64,000 nucleotides of DNA from a bacterium (GCA_020444425.1 JAHLLB010000019.1:1-64000), one strand, 5' to 3'. Counted from the first letter of the stretch, positions 21,326 through 33,232 are shown. The notes: a model not told the origin generated them from the letters alone. Numbers and translations: made by a program.

Positions 21326-22044
21326 ACGGGTCAACTCTCGACGTCATCCTCTTCGTGGTGCTGCCCTACGTGGCGATGGCGCTGTTCTTCCTCGTCTCGA
21401 TCCAACGATACAGCGGCCGCAAATTCACCTATTCCAGCATTTCCTCACAATTGCTGGAAAACAAACACCATTTCTGGGGACTGGTACCGTTCCACTATGG
21501 TATCATCATCGTTTTAACTGGACACGTTGTCGCGTTCCTCTTTCCCCGCGAACTGCTGGCATTCAATCAAGTACCCGTGCGTCTATACATCCTCGAAACA
21601 TCGGCTTTGACCTTTGGCCTCCTTGCTGCAATCGGGTTGGGCTCAATGATGCTCCGACGTACAGTCGAATCAAAGATCCGTGCTGTAACGACGCCAGTTG
21701 ACTGGGCGGTGCTGATTCTGCTCATGGTGCAAATTGTCGCGGGTCTCGGGATCGCACTGTTTTATCCATGGGGATCTTCCTGGTTTGCCACGTCGATGAC
21801 ACCCTATCTGTGGTCACTGGTCAAGTTGCAGCCGGACATCACCTTTGTCTCTGGTTTGTCATTCTGGGTCAAGCTTCACATCGTCAACGCCTTCCTGCTT
21901 ATCGCGCTGTTCCCGTTCACTCGCCTTGTGCACATCCTGGTTGTGCCAAATCCCTACCTCTGGCGCAAGCCGCAGGTCGTGCGCTGGTACAAGCGTGGAA
22001 ACGCAATCTCGACTGGGACAGGCCTGCGAAAGAAAGGAGCCTGA
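21322..22044 (+). CDS. narI: Respiratory nitrate reductase gamma subunit (cytochrome b)
   Basis: The protein has 240 residues with five membrane helices. NarI oxidises quinol at the outer face and passes electrons through two b haems to NarH. Histidine ligands are seen in HFWGLVPFHYGI and VLTGHVVAF on one helix pair and in KLHIVNAFLL and TRLVHILV near the C-terminus. The ATG at 21322 overlaps the narJ stop (ATGA); a longer in-frame extension lies within narJ and is unlikely. narK1 follows after two bases, with AAAGGAG inside the narI end. Confidence 0.94.
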   Translation: MNGSTLDVILFVVLPYVAMALFFLVSIQRYSGRKFTYSSISSQLLENKHHFWGLVPFHYGIIIVLTGHVVAFLFPRELLAFNQVPVRLYILETSALTFGLLAAIGLGSMMLRRTVESKIRAVTTPVDWAVLILLMVQIVAGLGIALFYPWGSSWFATSMTPYLWSLVKLQPDITFVSGLSFWVKLHIVNAFLLIALFPFTRLVHILVVPNPYLWRKPQVVRWYKRGNAISTGTGLRKKGA

Positions 22045-22046
22045 AC

Positions 22047-23597
22047 ATGACTGGGAACGAGTTCAGTGGTAAGGAAAAACGGCGCGCAATACAGGTTCTG
22101 ACTCTGAACACACTTGCGTTCACTGTCAACTTCGCGTGCTGGATGCTGAACGGCGTCCTGATCACGTTTCTCGTGGAAAACGGTGCCTATGACTGGACAA
22201 ACACACAGATGGGCTGGTTGATCGGGATCCCCGTTCTCTCGGGCGCATTGTTCCGGCTACCGGTCGGAGTACTGACAGACAAGTACGGCGGACGAATCGT
22301 ATACACCGTCGTCATGCTGCTTGCGGCGCTGCCGATGTTTCTGCTTTCGTACGCCGATTCGTACTGGCAGTTCTTCATGTATGGACTCGGCTTTGGACTC
22401 GCCGGTACAACTTTCGCCGTAGGCATCGCCTATACATCCGTCTGGTTCCCGAAAAAATATCAGGGCACAGCACTGGGCATTTTTGGCGCGGGTAATGCCG
22501 GCGCGGCAGTCACTTCGATGCTCGCACCGCTCTTGCTGGCCCGGTTGACCAGTGGCGGCGAGAGCATCGAAGCCTGGCGCGCAGCCCCGCGTATTTATGC
22601 TGTCGCGCTCCTTGCAATGGCGGTCATCTTTTACTTCACCACGTATTCCAAGAGGGTTGATGATTCGCACGTTACCAGCCTTAGCCAGCGTCTGGAACCA
22701 CTGAAACATCTCAAGGTCTGGCGATTTGGACTGTACTACTTCCTCGTCTTCGGTGGGTTTGTTGCTCTCGCTCAGTGGCTGATCCCTTACTATGTCAATG
22801 CGTACAAGCTCACCGTCGCCACCGCAGGCATGATGGCGGCGATCTTCAGCTTGCCTTCCGGTGTGATTCGGGCACTGGGCGGTTGGTTGTCAGACCGATT
22901 CGGTGCGCGTGCGGTTATGAACACTGTTTTTATCACAACCCTGGCAGCCACGATTCTCCTCGTCTTCCCTCCCATGGATGTTGAAACTCCCGGAAAAGGT
23001 GTGATGGCAACTCGTTCCGGGACGGTGACCCAAGTGACAGACAAAGTGATCGTTGTGGGAAATGTTGCCCATAACCTGAAGTATGGCGAGGATGAAGCGC
23101 AGACTGTCGAAAACCGGGATGCAGGCGTGCTCATCTGGCCAACGCGGTCCGCCTGGCAGAAGCCTGTAGTCGAGGTTGGGGATAGCGTCGAACGCAAACA
23201 ATTGCTGGCGAAGGGGATTACTCACATCCACTTCGAAGCAAATGTCTGGATCTTTACCGGTCTTGTGTTCATTGTCGGCATCATGATGGGCATTGGCAAA
23301 GCAGGCGTTTACAAGTACATCCCAGACTACTTCCCCCGTGATGTCGGCGTAGTCGGCGGCATTGTCGGTGTACTTGGCGGACTCGGTGGATTTGTCTGCC
23401 CGATCCTGTTCGGCTATCTGCTCGACGCTACAGGTTTATGGACTACCTGCTGGATCTTCTTCGCCCTTTTTACAGCAGCCTGTATCTGGTGGATGCAGCA
23501 CGCTATAAGGGAAAGCGAATCACTTGTCAAAGCACCATACGCGGCAGTTCAGACGGATGGCGTTCAACAACGGGAACTCGAAAAATCCCACGCCTGA
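22047..23597 (+). CDS. narK1: MFS nitrate/nitrite transporter NarK1-type, with inserted domain
   Basis: The protein has 516 residues and 12 predicted membrane helices of the nitrate/nitrite porter family. Signatures include the GxFRLPVGVLTDKYGGR loop after TM2 and the nitrate-signature-like GLAGTTFAVGIAYTSVWFPKKYQGTALGIFGAGNAG. Between TM8 and TM9 there is an extra segment of about 90 residues (310-400, starting after FPPMDVETPGKG) with repeated beta-rich V/G patterns (GTVTQVTDKVIVVG, VEVGDSVERKQLLAKG). Ordinary NarK lacks this. Thermus and its relatives place NarK1 and NarK2 in the same order. Its start has AAAGGAG upstream. Confidence 0.9.
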   Translation: MTGNEFSGKEKRRAIQVLTLNTLAFTVNFACWMLNGVLITFLVENGAYDWTNTQMGWLIGIPVLSGALFRLPVGVLTDKYGGRIVYTVVMLLAALPMFLLSYADSYWQFFMYGLGFGLAGTTFAVGIAYTSVWFPKKYQGTALGIFGAGNAGAAVTSMLAPLLLARLTSGGESIEAWRAAPRIYAVALLAMAVIFYFTTYSKRVDDSHVTSLSQRLEPLKHLKVWRFGLYYFLVFGGFVALAQWLIPYYVNAYKLTVATAGMMAAIFSLPSGVIRALGGWLSDRFGARAVMNTVFITTLAATILLVFPPMDVETPGKGVMATRSGTVTQVTDKVIVVGNVAHNLKYGEDEAQTVENRDAGVLIWPTRSAWQKPVVEVGDSVERKQLLAKGITHIHFEANVWIFTGLVFIVGIMMGIGKAGVYKYIPDYFPRDVGVVGGIVGVLGGLGGFVCPILFGYLLDATGLWTTCWIFFALFTAACIWWMQHAIRESESLVKAPYAAVQTDGVQQRELEKSHA

Positions 23598-23625
23598 TGG
23601 AATGGCGAAACGGAGAGCAGGAGCT

Positions 23626-25188
23626 ATGAACAGGCTCGTTACCTGGAACCCGGAAGACTCGAGCTTCTGGGAGGCTACAGGCAAACGAATCGCAAACCGA
23701 AATCTGTGGATCTCGGTGCCTTCGCTGCTATGTGCATTTGCCGTATGGCTTTTCTGGTCGATCATTATCGTTCAGATGGACAACCTCGGGTTTTCTTTCA
23801 GCACATCACAGCTGTACACACTGCCTGCGATTGCCGGGCTGGCTGGCGCTACGCTCCGCATTCCTAACTCTTTTCTTATCGGTATCAGTGGCGGTCGCAT
23901 CGTGATTGCGGTGACTACCGGCCTGCTGTTGCTTCCGGCCTTTGGCACCGGGATGGCGTTGCCAGACCCGACAACCCCTTTCACCACTTTCGCCGTGCTC
24001 GCCGCCCTCTCCGGCATCGGTGGTGGCAACTTCGCCTCCTCGATGTCCAACATCAGCTTTTTCTTCCCCAAACGTATTCAAGGTGTTGCGCTTGGGATCA
24101 ATGCCGGACTCGGCAACATTGGCGTCAGCGTTATGCAGGTCCTGCTGCCCTTCGTGATGACCCTGGGCCTGTTCTCGTTTGCCACCGGTACAGGGATGAC
24201 CCTGCCTGCAGCGACCTCTGGCATGGAGGCGGGTCAGACGGTCTGGATCCAGAATGCTGGTTACGTCTGGGTGCCGTTCTTGCTGCTTCTGACATTCCTT
24301 GCATGGTTCGGTATGAGCACAATGCCAGGTCATGGCAGCGGCAGTTCTCCGGCAGCTATAGGCCGCGTGCTCTGGCTCAAGCTGCTGGGCTTTGCTGCAG
24401 CGGGAATCGGTCTGTACCTGCTCATCGGCCTGAACGTGTCGATGTGGATTGTCTTGCCCGTGACGATCATCCTGACACTGCTGCTGATGCGCTTCCTCAC
24501 CCCCAGGCCAGTGCGGGAAAATCTGAATTCACAATTCAAGATTTTTCGAAATGGACACACGTGGTCGATGACCTGGCTCTATGTGATGACCTTTGGCTCA
24601 TTCATCGGTTTTTCAGCGGCGTTCCCGAAACTCATCCAGGATGTGTTTGGCACGCTTCCAGATGGGGGAGTGAATCCGAATGCTCCCAACCCATTCGCAT
24701 ACGCCTGGCTCGGACCACTGGTCGGATCGCTTGCACGCCCAGTGGGCGGTTGGATCTCTGACAAATGGGGCGGAGCAAAGGTCACTCAGTGGGATACTGT
24801 GGTAATGATTGCTGCGACTGTCGGCGTTGGTTTGTTGGTGTATCAAGCTCGCAGCGCAGCTTCACCTGAAACCTATTTCTTCCCGTTCCTGGTTCTGTTC
24901 CTCGTTCTGTTTGTGACAACTGGGATTGGGAACGGATCCACGTTTCAGATGGTGCCTGGCATTTTCCGGCCGGAACAGGCAGGTCCCGTGTTGGGTTGGA
25001 CATCTGCCGTTGCGGCGTACGGCGCCTTCATCATCCCGAAGATCTTCGGTAGCACCATTGAAGACGGACAACCGGAAGTGGCCTTCTACGGTTTCGCAGT
25101 CTATTACCTGAGTTGTCTATTCTTGAACTGGGTGTTGTACGCCCGCCGGGGAGTTGCGCTACCGCAATTTGCTGGTGCATCAAGCTGA
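23626..25188 (+). CDS. narK2: MFS nitrate/nitrite transporter NarK2-type
   Basis: The protein has 520 residues with 12 membrane helices. Family marks are TLRIPNSFLIGISGGR after TM2, the nitrate signature GGGNFASSMSNISFFFPKRIQGVALGINAGLGNIGVS, and the second-half SLARPVGGWISDKWGGAKVT. NarK2-type porters usually exchange nitrate for nitrite, complementing a NarK1-type proton symporter. I chose the ATG at 23626, preceded by GCAGGAG; earlier in-frame starts overlap the end of narK1. It has no counterpart to the NarK1 insertion but has a longer TM5-6 loop. The next gene begins 15 bases after its stop. Confidence 0.92.
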   Translation: MNRLVTWNPEDSSFWEATGKRIANRNLWISVPSLLCAFAVWLFWSIIIVQMDNLGFSFSTSQLYTLPAIAGLAGATLRIPNSFLIGISGGRIVIAVTTGLLLLPAFGTGMALPDPTTPFTTFAVLAALSGIGGGNFASSMSNISFFFPKRIQGVALGINAGLGNIGVSVMQVLLPFVMTLGLFSFATGTGMTLPAATSGMEAGQTVWIQNAGYVWVPFLLLLTFLAWFGMSTMPGHGSGSSPAAIGRVLWLKLLGFAAAGIGLYLLIGLNVSMWIVLPVTIILTLLLMRFLTPRPVRENLNSQFKIFRNGHTWSMTWLYVMTFGSFIGFSAAFPKLIQDVFGTLPDGGVNPNAPNPFAYAWLGPLVGSLARPVGGWISDKWGGAKVTQWDTVVMIAATVGVGLLVYQARSAASPETYFFPFLVLFLVLFVTTGIGNGSTFQMVPGIFRPEQAGPVLGWTSAVAAYGAFIIPKIFGSTIEDGQPEVAFYGFAVYYLSCLFLNWVLYARRGVALPQFAGASS

Positions 25189-25203
25189 CGGAGTGACTTG
25201 TTC

Positions 25204-25857
25204 ATGCAAAGCAAGATGATCACCGTGGTACTGTCTGTGGCAGTCCTGTTCGCATTCCTGACGTTGCTGCCTGACCTGCAAGCTGTACGTCTGCAAGGCA
25301 ATGACGAAGGGTATGCACCTGAACAGCCGATAGACTTTTCGCATCGCCTGCATGCAGGCGAGCTGCAGGTCGATTGCCGGTACTGCCACTATAACGCTGA
25401 GCATGGCAAGCTGGCAGGAGTGCCTGCGGCAAGCATCTGCATGAACTGTCACCGTTTCGTCAGTGCCCCCTTCGGTGCCGTACGCGCGGAAGACAAGCTG
25501 GCAACTGACGAGAACCGCGATGCGCGGCCGGTGGTGTCGGCGGAGATCGCAAAGATATACACAGCCCTCGGCCTCGATTCCACTGCCACGCCGGATCTGT
25601 CCCGGACAATGGATCCCATTGAGTGGACACGTATCCACATCCTGCCGGATTACGCCGCGTTTGACCACAGCGTGCACATTACTGCGGGTGTTGATTGCGC
25701 CACGTGTCACGGGGATGTGGCGACTATGGAACGGTTGCGGCAGGCAGAGACGCTGTCCATGGGCTGGTGCGTCAACTGCCATCGGGATGCGAATGAGACG
25801 GGGATCGCCGGCAGGCAAGTGAACGCACCCGACGATTGCTCCGCCTGCCATTACTGA
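25204..25857 (+). CDS. actA: Alternative complex III, pentaheme cytochrome c ActA
   Basis: The protein has 217 residues with an N-terminal hydrophobic anchor or signal (about residues 5-24) and five CXXCH sites: CRYCH, CMNCH, CATCH, CVNCH and CSACH. The fold and haem spacing match the periplasmic pentaheme subunit of ACIII, which collects electrons from the Fe-S subunit and passes them to ActE or a soluble carrier. The ATG at 25204 lies ten bases after GGAG. It is 15 bases from narK2 and 80 bases from actB. Confidence 0.88.
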   Translation: MQSKMITVVLSVAVLFAFLTLLPDLQAVRLQGNDEGYAPEQPIDFSHRLHAGELQVDCRYCHYNAEHGKLAGVPAASICMNCHRFVSAPFGAVRAEDKLATDENRDARPVVSAEIAKIYTALGLDSTATPDLSRTMDPIEWTRIHILPDYAAFDHSVHITAGVDCATCHGDVATMERLRQAETLSMGWCVNCHRDANETGIAGRQVNAPDDCSACHY

Positions 25858-25937
25858 GACGTTCCAATGTTTGAACCAAAGCGTGGACCAAGATGATCAC
25901 GATAAGAAACAATAGCGCAGACACGGGAGAGAACGGA

Positions 25938-28854
25938 ATGCAGGAACAGGACACCGCATTGTCTCGCCGTGATTTTCTTGCGATTTCCGGGTTTAGCGTT
26001 GCAGCAGCCGGACTGATGACTGGCTGTATGCGGCCGCCAGAGGAAATGGTCATTCCCTATCTGGAACAGAGTCCGGAAATGCAGCCGGGACAGGCATTTT
26101 GGTATTCAACCGTTTGCCGCGCCTGCCCGGCAGGTTGCGGGGCGCTGGTTAAGGTGCGGGACGGGCGCCCGATCAAACTCGAGGGCAATCCCGATCACCC
26201 GCTATCACGCGGGGGACTGTGCGCGGTGGGTCAGGCCTCACTCCTTGGACTCTATGACGAGATGCGTTTCAACAACCCTTTGCTTCACGGGAAAAGAGTC
26301 AATTGGGCTGAATTGGACGCGCAGATCTCAAAATCACTGGATAATCTTGCCGCGAGTAGTGGAACGGTGCGTGTTATGAGCGGAAGTGTCAACTCACCCA
26401 CAGAACATACCGCAATCGCCCGTTTCCTGTCGCGTTTTGTCGACGGAAAACACATCGAATACGACCCGGCACCTGCAAGTGCGATTCCGGCTGCGTATGA
26501 GATCACACATGGCATTAGAATCCTTCCACAATACCGATTTGATCGGGCCAAGGTGATTGTGTCGTTCGGCGCGGACTTCCTTGGAACGTGGATCTCGCCC
26601 GTTGAATTCACAGCAGAATACAGCGCACGCCGAGATCCCGAAGCTCCGGAAGAGTTTTCCTGGCACGGGCAGTATGAAACTGTGCTCAGCCCCACCGGAG
26701 CACGTGCTGATAAACGCTTGGCACTCAAACCATCCGAACAAATAGCGGCTTTGGCATATCTCGCACGACAGTTCGGCGAGGCGGGTATTCCCGCGCCCTC
26801 CTTGACGAACGAGCTTCGCCATGAAATGGACGCGCTTGCCCATCGTCTCGAAAAGCATCGCGGTGAGAGTTTGGTTGTCTGTGGGTTGCAGGATCTGGAC
26901 ACCCAGCAGGCCGTGAGCGCGATCAACCATCATCTCGGGAATGAAGAGCAGACAGTTCTGCTCTCATCACCGTCCAACCAGCGGCGCGGGAATGATCATG
27001 CACTCGCTGGTCTGATCGAAGAAATGAAGGCTGGATCGGTAGACGCACTGTTCATCCTCGAGGCCAACCCAGTCTATGACCTCCCTGACAGCGAACTGTT
27101 CGCCGGGTTGCTACAGCAGGTGCCACTGACGGTTGCGCTCACCGAAAGGTCTAACGAAACCACTGAGCACATGCAAATGGTTGCCGCCCTTTCGCACCCT
27201 CTCGAATCCTGGTCGGACAGCGAACCCGTGAACGGTCTGGCTGCGATCCAGCAACCGTGTATTCGTCCACTGGGCAACACCCGGTCGGCGGCGACATCGT
27301 TCACCAGTTGGAATCACGAGAACTCTTCGGATCATGATCTCGTGCGCGATCGGTGGCGGACGATGATATATCCAGCTTCAGCGAATGGGGAATCGTTCGA
27401 CAGTTTCTGGACACAGTGTCTTCAAAATGGATACGCCCCGATTCGTGATGAATCCACATCGTATCCACCCTGGCATGGCGTCAGGTCGACCAGCCAGTCC
27501 AGCGAACGCAAGGGTCTGGAACTGGTCCTCTACAGTAAGACTGCACTTCCAGAAGGCCGTCATTCCAGTAACCCCATGCTGCTTGAACTGCCCGATCCGA
27601 TCAGCAAGATCTCGTGGGATAATTACGCCTGCCTGCCGGAACAAGAGGCACGCCGTTTCGGAGTTCATGAAGGTGACTACGTCCATCTGAAAGTTAAGGG
27701 CCGGATCCTCACCCTTCCGGTACACATCCAGCCCGGGCAGGCAGCAGGAACAGTCGCAGTGGCGCTCGGCTATGGACGCGACATCAGCGCTCGTTTCCGT
27801 GAGACCGGTCCGCGCTGGCTCGAGGACGATGTCAATACGGGGCCAAATGGACTCGTTGGTGTCAATGCCGCGCCACTGCTCGAGCTGCGCGATGGTCTGA
27901 TCGTCACCCACAGATCCAGCGTAACTGTTAAAATCGCTGGAGGACACACTGACTTAGCGAAAACGCAGGAGTATGACTGGCTCGATGTTCCCGAAAAACT
28001 GACACCGCCGGACGGTGGTCACCGCGACCTGCTGGTCGAAGGCACCCTCGGTGACTATCGTCACGATCCTCAGCACTTCGTGCCCCATCCACACATGGAA
28101 GGTGATGATCTCTGGCCGGAAGATCATCCGTATTACGGTCACCACTGGGGCCTTGCCATCGACCTTGGTAAGTGTACCGGCTGCTCTGCCTGTGTGGTTT
28201 CCTGCCAGCTTGAAAACAACGTGCCCGTAGTTGGAAAGGACGAAGTTCGTCGCAACCGCGAATTACACTGGCTGAGAATTGACCGCTATTACCGGAAAAA
28301 CAATAGCAGTGATACGACCGCCTCATTCCAGCCAGTGATGTGTCAGCAGTGCGACAACGCGCCCTGTGAGACCGTCTGCCCGGTGCTGGCGACGGTGCAC
28401 AGCGACGAAGGGCTCAATCAGCAGGTGTACAACCGCTGCGTTGGCACACGCTACTGCGCCAACAACTGTCCATACAAAATGCGTCGCTTCAACTGGTTCA
28501 ACTACCCTCGCGGCACAGAGAAAGAACGGCTGGCACTCAACCCGGATGTCACCGTGCGTTCACGCGGTATCATGGAAAAATGCACGTTCTGCGTCCAGCG
28601 CATCCAGGAAGGCAAGCAGCGCGCGAAGCGGGAGAATCGACCGCTAAGAGATGGCGAAATAAAGCCGGCCTGCCAACAGTCCTGTTCGGCCGGGGCAATT
28701 GTTTTCGGCGATATGAACGATCCGAACAGCGAAATCGCCCGGTTGATCAGCAGCGGACGGTCGTACAAAATGCTGGAAGAGTTGAACGTGAGACCGAGTG
28801 TCCACTACCTCGCAGCGGTGCGCAACAGCGACTCAACCGGCAAGGAGGTGCATC

Positions 28855-28862
<8 letters not shown>
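25938..28862 (+). CDS. actB: Alternative complex III, Fe-S/molybdopterin-like subunit ActB
   Basis: The protein has 974 residues. A Tat signal ([11 protein letters not shown]) runs into GLMTGC, a possible lipidation site. The first two thirds are a molybdopterin-oxidoreductase-like domain with a complete cysteine motif, C60, C63, C67 and C95. The last third is an NrfC-like ferredoxin domain with four cysteine groups ([39 protein letters not shown]...CQQSC). In known ACIII the first domain has lost its cofactors, so the retained cysteines are notable. I use the ATG at 25938 with GGGAGAG upstream; an ATG at 25893 is possible. It overlaps actC by eight bases. Confidence 0.9.
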
Positions 28863-30305
<1,443 letters not shown>

Positions 30306-30309
<4 letters not shown>

Positions 30310-30836
30310 CCGACCGCAGAACGATCGGAGTGTTTGCCTCCGAAAATGACATTATGAACGCTATTCGAGTCGTTCGGGCGAGAGGATATGACATTGAGGA
30401 TGTCTATACCCCGTACGCAATTCATGGCCTGGAACGCGCGTTGGGGATGAAGCGTTCAAGACTGCCTTGGATCACTTTAATACTTGGTCTCACGGGTGCC
30501 GGTCTGAAGGTTTGGTTCGAATATTGGACGACTGCCGTGAACTGGCCTGTGAATGTCGGAGGTAAACCGTGGGATTCGTTGCCGGCTTTCGTGCCGGTCA
30601 CGTTCGAGGTGATGGTACTACTGGCGGGCGTGAGTACAGTTCTGGTCTTCCTTGGTGTGGCACAACTCTACCCGGGACGCAAACCGAAACGGTTCTACCC
30701 CGGAGTAACCGATGACCGGTTCGTGCTTGTGCTCAATGAAACCGATGCCTCGTTCGATCTGGAAGAGACGCGAGAACTGCTGAGCAGTCTGAACGCTGTC
30801 GATGTGGACGAACGCATCGGTGAGGAGGGACGATGA
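30306..30836 (+). CDS. actD: Alternative complex III subunit ActD (DUF3341)
   Basis: The protein has 176 residues. The N-terminal cytoplasmic part ([37 protein letters not shown]) and two membrane helices (about residues 57-75 and 95-118) match DUF3341, a small ACIII subunit that packs against ActC. No redox-cofactor motif is present, as expected. The gene overlaps both neighbours by four bases. Confidence 0.9.
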
Positions 30837-31492
30837 GCCGCTGGCATGTAGTGAACGGAACGCTGCTGCTGACACTGATTGCGCTCGTGGGGTTGAACCT
30901 TGTGCTGCACCGGGACGTGAACCGACGGAATGTTGAGTTTTTCCCTGAGATGGTCCATCCGGTGCCGCTGGAGTCTTACTCGTCAAGCGGAGTTTTCGCA
31001 AACGGTTCAACGTTGCAGCAACCCCCGGAGGGCACGGTTCCGCGCGGGTACACCCCGCCGAGGTACGGTCCGGGAGAAGACCAGGCGGAACTTGCCGGAC
31101 AGTCCCTGCACAATCCACTCGAGATCACGGCTCAGACTATAGAACGAGGAAACGATCTCTACCGTGCTTTCTGTTTGCCGTGCCACGGTGCAGACGGGGG
31201 CGGCATGGGTCCGGTGGCAATGCGCGGGTATCCACCTCCGCCGCCCCTCCTGGCGGAGAACGCTGTGTCGCTGCCGGACGGCCGCCTGTATCACATCATC
31301 GTTTACGGGCAGGCAAACATGCCTGGCTACGCCGCTCAAATTCATGACGAGACGGACCGCTGGACGATCGTGCACTACCTGCGAGAAATGCAGGGCGTCG
31401 AAACGGCGGGAACGGGAAGCGTCGTGACAACGGACTATGTCACAAGGCAACTCGCTCAGGCTGGTGTATCAGCGGTGGAGAACACACAATGA
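30833..31492 (+). CDS. actE: Alternative complex III, monoheme cytochrome c ActE
   Basis: The protein has 219 residues. One N-terminal membrane anchor (about residues 8-25) precedes a proline-rich linker and a class I cytochrome c domain with CLPCHGADGGGMG and an axial methionine in GQANMPGYAAQI. It is the usual exit point for electrons from ACIII to a soluble cytochrome or terminal reductase. Unlike some ACIII ActE proteins it shows a membrane helix rather than a lipobox. The start overlaps actD by four bases and the end overlaps actF by four. Confidence 0.9.
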   Translation: MSRWHVVNGTLLLTLIALVGLNLVLHRDVNRRNVEFFPEMVHPVPLESYSSSGVFANGSTLQQPPEGTVPRGYTPPRYGPGEDQAELAGQSLHNPLEITAQTIERGNDLYRAFCLPCHGADGGGMGPVAMRGYPPPPPLLAENAVSLPDGRLYHIIVYGQANMPGYAAQIHDETDRWTIVHYLREMQGVETAGTGSVVTTDYVTRQLAQAGVSAVENTQ

Positions 31493-32655
31493 TTCTGAAT
31501 CCATCAAACCTGAAAGCAACACCTCCCATAAATCGACGCCTGTTTGGAGGTTTCGCCGGAGCTGGAGCTTTGATCCTCGCTGTCGGACTGATAATCGATC
31601 CCTCAAGTGCATGGGCGAACCTGCTCATCGTTGGCTTCGGGTTGGTCACAACTGGCTTGGCGGGTCTCACGTTTGTTGCAATCCACTATCTCACCGGAGC
31701 GAGATGGACTGTGGTGATTCGGCGTGTGCCGGAAGCGATGAGCGTTGCACTTATTCCAGGATCTTTTCTAATCCTGATCACCGTCTTGTTCGCACCTGAT
31801 TTGTACTCATGGATGGATGGTCTCGGCGATCACGCAGCGAAGTTCAAATCCTGGTGGCTGTCGAAGCCGTTTTTCAGCGTACGGACGGTTATCTACATCG
31901 CAGTCTGGATGACGTTTGGTTTTGCAATTGTGCGTGCATCTCGCAAACAAGATCTGGACGGTGAAACGTCATTGACCAATAGGCTCACTCGGCTTTCCGC
32001 TGGATTTATTGTCAGCTTTGGATTGACGTTCGTGCTGGCGACATTCGACTGGCTGATGTCGCTGGAACCACACTGGTTCAGCACGATCTACGGGGTCTAC
32101 CATTTCGCGGGTCTCTTCGAAAGCGGGCTTGCAATCATCATTCTGGTCATCGTATGGCTGCAGACTCGAGGCCCGTTGCGGAAACTGGTCAATGAAGAAC
32201 ACTTGCATGATCTCGGTAAACTGCTGTTCGCTTTCTCCACGTTTTGGATGTACATCTGGTTCAGTCAGTATATGCTGATCTGGTACTCGAACATCCCCGA
32301 GGAAGCCGTGTATTACACCCGCCGTCTCGAAGGTGCCTGGGCACCTCTGGTGATTGCCAACATTGCACTCAACTGGGCGATTCCGTTTCTCGTTCTACTA
32401 CCAGCTCTCACAAAACGCACCGGGCATGTACTCGCGAAGGTAGCAGGGGTGGTACTTCTCGGAAGAGCGCTCGACCTGTACCTGACGGTGATGCCTGCCA
32501 AAACGGCTTCACCCTCCTTCGGCTTCTGGGAGATCGGAACCATGCTCCTGCTTGTCGGCGGTGTTGCCCTGTGCATTGATTACGGCCTGCGAGGGGCCGC
32601 TGTACTTCCGATTCGGGATCCATTTCTTGAGGATAGTCTCAACCACCAGCAGTAA
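31489..32655 (+). CDS. actF: Alternative complex III membrane subunit ActF
   Basis: The protein has 388 residues and about ten membrane helices, related to ActC/NrfD but shorter. Typical ActF pieces are the loop containing WMDGLGDHAAKFKSWWLSKPFFSVR, the helix FDWLMSLEPHWFSTIYGVYHFAGLFESGLA and FSTFWMYIWFSQYMLIWYSNIPEEAVYY. It completes the ActABCDEF set. No cytochrome oxidase genes follow, unlike many ACIII operons. The next gene, a hemerythrin, starts 22 bases after its stop. Confidence 0.92.
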   Translation: MILNPSNLKATPPINRRLFGGFAGAGALILAVGLIIDPSSAWANLLIVGFGLVTTGLAGLTFVAIHYLTGARWTVVIRRVPEAMSVALIPGSFLILITVLFAPDLYSWMDGLGDHAAKFKSWWLSKPFFSVRTVIYIAVWMTFGFAIVRASRKQDLDGETSLTNRLTRLSAGFIVSFGLTFVLATFDWLMSLEPHWFSTIYGVYHFAGLFESGLAIIILVIVWLQTRGPLRKLVNEEHLHDLGKLLFAFSTFWMYIWFSQYMLIWYSNIPEEAVYYTRRLEGAWAPLVIANIALNWAIPFLVLLPALTKRTGHVLAKVAGVVLLGRALDLYLTVMPAKTASPSFGFWEIGTMLLLVGGVALCIDYGLRGAAVLPIRDPFLEDSLNHQQ

Positions 32656-32677
32656 CCACAAGTACATGGGGGACACC

Positions 32678-33232
32678 ATGGGAATTTTTGCAACACTTCA
32701 TAACGAGCACGTGTTGATCCAACGACATCTTGAACTGTTGAAACGGGCTTCAAACCGGGTTGTTGACAACAAGCCGGTACCTCGTGAATTCTTTGAAAAT
32801 GTGATCGCCTTTGCCAGGATGTTTAACGACAAGCACCATCACTACAAGGAAGAATTGCTCCTTTTCGCATACATGGCACAGAAGTATGAGGGACGCCTTG
32901 ATGCGACGCTGGAAAAATTGCGCAGTCAACATGAAATGGCTCGGGACCATATCAATGGAGTTGCAGACATGCTGAATGCATACGAACGCGGTGAGTCCGA
33001 CCCCACTCGACAACTCGGTCTTCACCTGAGCGAGTTCATCCGACTTATGGAGGTTCACCTGTTCTCAGAGGACATGGTGTTCTTTAGAATGGCAAAGGAA
33101 ATGCTATCCGAAGAGGAACAAGATGCTCTGCAGAAGGCTTTCACAAAATACGAGCAGAAACAGGGTGAGAATCCCACGGTGATCTGCACTCGAATGCTCG
33201 ATCAGTGTGAACGAATGCTGGAGATTGCTTGA
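32678..33232 (+). CDS. Hemerythrin domain protein
   Basis: The protein has 184 residues and one hemerythrin-like domain with the ligand order NEHVLIQRHLELL, FNDKHHHYKEELLLFAYM, LRSQHEMARDHI, and MEVHLFSEDMVFFRMAKEML. The HHHYKEE stretch resembles hemerythrin proteins linked to NO or oxygen handling. I chose the ATG at 32678, preceded by GGGGGA; a longer frame reaches back into actF and is improbable. It is distinct from the minus-strand hemerythrin at 7773-8336. As the last gene of the nar-act run it probably protects or senses at the respiratory chain. Confidence 0.82.
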   Translation: MGIFATLHNEHVLIQRHLELLKRASNRVVDNKPVPREFFENVIAFARMFNDKHHHYKEELLLFAYMAQKYEGRLDATLEKLRSQHEMARDHINGVADMLNAYERGESDPTRQLGLHLSEFIRLMEVHLFSEDMVFFRMAKEMLSEEEQDALQKAFTKYEQKQGENPTVICTRMLDQCERMLEIA

